NCBI GenBank assembly: GCA_007125875.1
Contig: SLCI01000226.1
Location: forward strand, 1-5,626
Length of the DNA: 5,626 bases
DNA from: Kiritimatiellia bacterium
GTDB taxonomy: Bacteria; Verrucomicrobiota; Kiritimatiellia; SLAD01
Direction: 5' to 3'
The notes beneath the pieces are model-generated. The model did not search any database. It saw nothing but the letters and a program-made list of their open reading frames with translations, and was not told the DNA's origin. The translations under genes and the position numbers were made by a program. How positions within the stretch are numbered: the stretch's first letter is position 1; each line of letters opens with the position of its first letter. Below, in pieces: positions 5,223-5,626 of this stretch.

Positions 5223-5248
5223 GGCGATCCGCAAGCGGACGCCCTACA
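5223..5248 (-). repeat. TGTAGGGC hairpin repeat, copy 2 (inverted)
   Basis: Read on the minus strand this begins TGTAGGGC (5248-5241) and folds as GGCG with CGCC and TCCGC with GCGGA. An unpaired T sits in the same place as in copy 1. The stem sequences differ from copy 1 by paired, compensating changes. Confidence 0.6.
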
Positions 5249-5270
5249 CTTTCGTAATGATTCGTTTTCG

Positions 5271-5309
5271 TTGGGGAACTACGGATGGAGCGGATAGCGC
5301 GGATGAGCG
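5271..5309 (+). repeat. 39-bp direct repeat, copy 2
   Basis: It differs from copy 1 (5055-5093) at two bases (T to G at repeat position 13, T to A at position 19). The two copies sit in the same orientation and bracket both TGTAGGGC hairpins. Confidence 0.85.
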
Positions 5310-5354
5310 ACGCGTGCTTTGGGTTCCTGGTGAGACAGCGGGGGCTTGTCCAAA

Positions 5355-5371
5355 GCGGCGCGGAGCGCCGC
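5355..5371. repeat. Perfect GC-rich hairpin (GCGGCGC-GGA-GCGCCGC)
   Basis: Seven-base perfect arms (5355-5361, 5365-5371) flank a three-base loop, preceded by CCAAA and followed by ACTCC. A degraded relative may lie at 5148-5172, which begins CCAAAGCG and ends GCACT. It resembles palindromic intergenic repeats I associate with Verrucomicrobia-type genomes. There is no T-run, so it is not an obvious terminator. Confidence 0.5.
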
Positions 5372-5393
5372 ACTCCAAGTTGGGGCAAACGAA

Positions 5394-5423
5394 ACCGGCC
5401 TGAGGCGTGAGCCCCAGGCCGGT
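5394..5423 (-). terminator. Hairpin terminator of the rightmost minus-strand gene
   Basis: ACCGGCCTG (5394-5402) pairs perfectly with CAGGCCGGT (5415-5423). After one A/C mismatch the stem continues as GGC/GCC closing a GTGA tetraloop. On the minus strand it lies 23 bases after the stop codon and is followed by TTTCGTTTG, a moderate T-rich tail. It is placed correctly for terminating the gene at 5447-5626. Confidence 0.65.
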
Positions 5424-5446
5424 CGTTATCATTCGTAAGTTAACGC

Positions 5447-5626
5447 TTAGAGCGGATCAACTGTGACTAAGATGCCGTAGAAACGAGCATCGTCTGCCGG
5501 ATCCGAATCTTCGAGCTGCGCAGCACCTGCGTCGGCATCAATGATTGAATCGGCCACGACCCACTCGCTCAGGACTGGCGGTTCCACAGAAGTGACCGCT
5601 GTCAGATCCGTCGTGTAGACGAGGTA
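5447..5626 (-). CDS. C-terminal end of an unidentified protein (partial)
   Basis: The minus strand is open from the right edge to TAA at 5449-5447, giving 59 residues that begin YLVYTTDL. The piece is acidic (ADAGAAQLEDSDPADDA) and ends ARFYGILVTVDPL. A short FY-x-hydrophobic strand at the very C-terminus is, from memory, common in large secreted or surface proteins of PVC bacteria, but 59 residues cannot identify a family. The hairpin terminator just beyond the stop supports a real gene. No start is visible. Confidence 0.6.
   Translation of the reverse strand, partial: YLVYTTDLTAVTSVEPPVLSEWVVADSIIDADAGAAQLEDSDPADDARFYGILVTVDPL

Noticed and set aside
4677..5432. Short reading frames on both strands in the repeat region
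   Set aside because: They run through palindromes, tandem repeats and homopolymer runs, and their products have no domain or codon pattern like the neighbouring genes.
5424..5446. dif recombination site near the XerD gene
   Set aside because: GTAAGTTAAC here only faintly recalls a dif arm. No 28-bp site with two 11-bp arms and a six-base centre was found in the window.

Overview
This window looks like a chromosomal segment of a free-living bacterium, with moderately GC-rich coding DNA and AT-rich, repeat-laden gaps. Nothing in it is phage, plasmid or insertion-sequence coding DNA. A member of the PVC group (Kiritimatiellota or Verrucomicrobiota) is my best guess. The reasons are the style of the secreted SH3 protein and the family of short TTCCAAT-type palindromes and other palindromic intergenic repeats, which I associate with those genomes from memory. 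This placement is an inference and is not proven by a marker gene here.

Layout. (1) Positions 1-1947, minus strand: a likely two-gene operon. An exported protein with two SH3b domains (1072-1947) is followed 34 bases later by a polytopic GT-C-type glycosyltransferase-like membrane protein that runs off the left edge (1-1037). (2) Positions 1948-2220: a divergent intergenic region. It holds the SH3 gene promoter, a strongly structured element that reads as a small RNA with its own terminator on the minus strand, and a promoter facing right. (3) Positions 2221-4172, plus strand: a tight cluster of a lipoprotein-like HMA-fold protein, XerD-type tyrosine recombinase and RNase III. (4) Positions 4237-4686, plus strand: a small secreted ankyrin-repeat protein with its own extended -10 promoter. 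(5) Positions 4687-5446: about 760 bases without a believable gene, packed with repeats. These are four 15-bp palindromes at exactly 31-bp intervals, an element bounded by AGCCCCC/GGGGGCT, a CACGAAG tandem repeat, a pair of 39-bp direct repeats, two inverted copies of a hairpin with compensatory changes, and another perfect hairpin. (6) Positions 5447-5626, minus strand: the C-terminal 59 residues of an unidentified protein, followed by a hairpin terminator.

How the genes work together: xerD and rnc are housekeeping genes (chromosome dimer resolution; RNA processing) and are probably co-transcribed with the HMA-like gene. The SH3 and GT-C genes suggest cell-envelope work, but no pathway can be named. 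The two most unusual items are the helically regular palindrome array after the ankyrin gene and the candidate small RNA, whose bulge carries an anti-Shine-Dalgarno-like CCUCCU.
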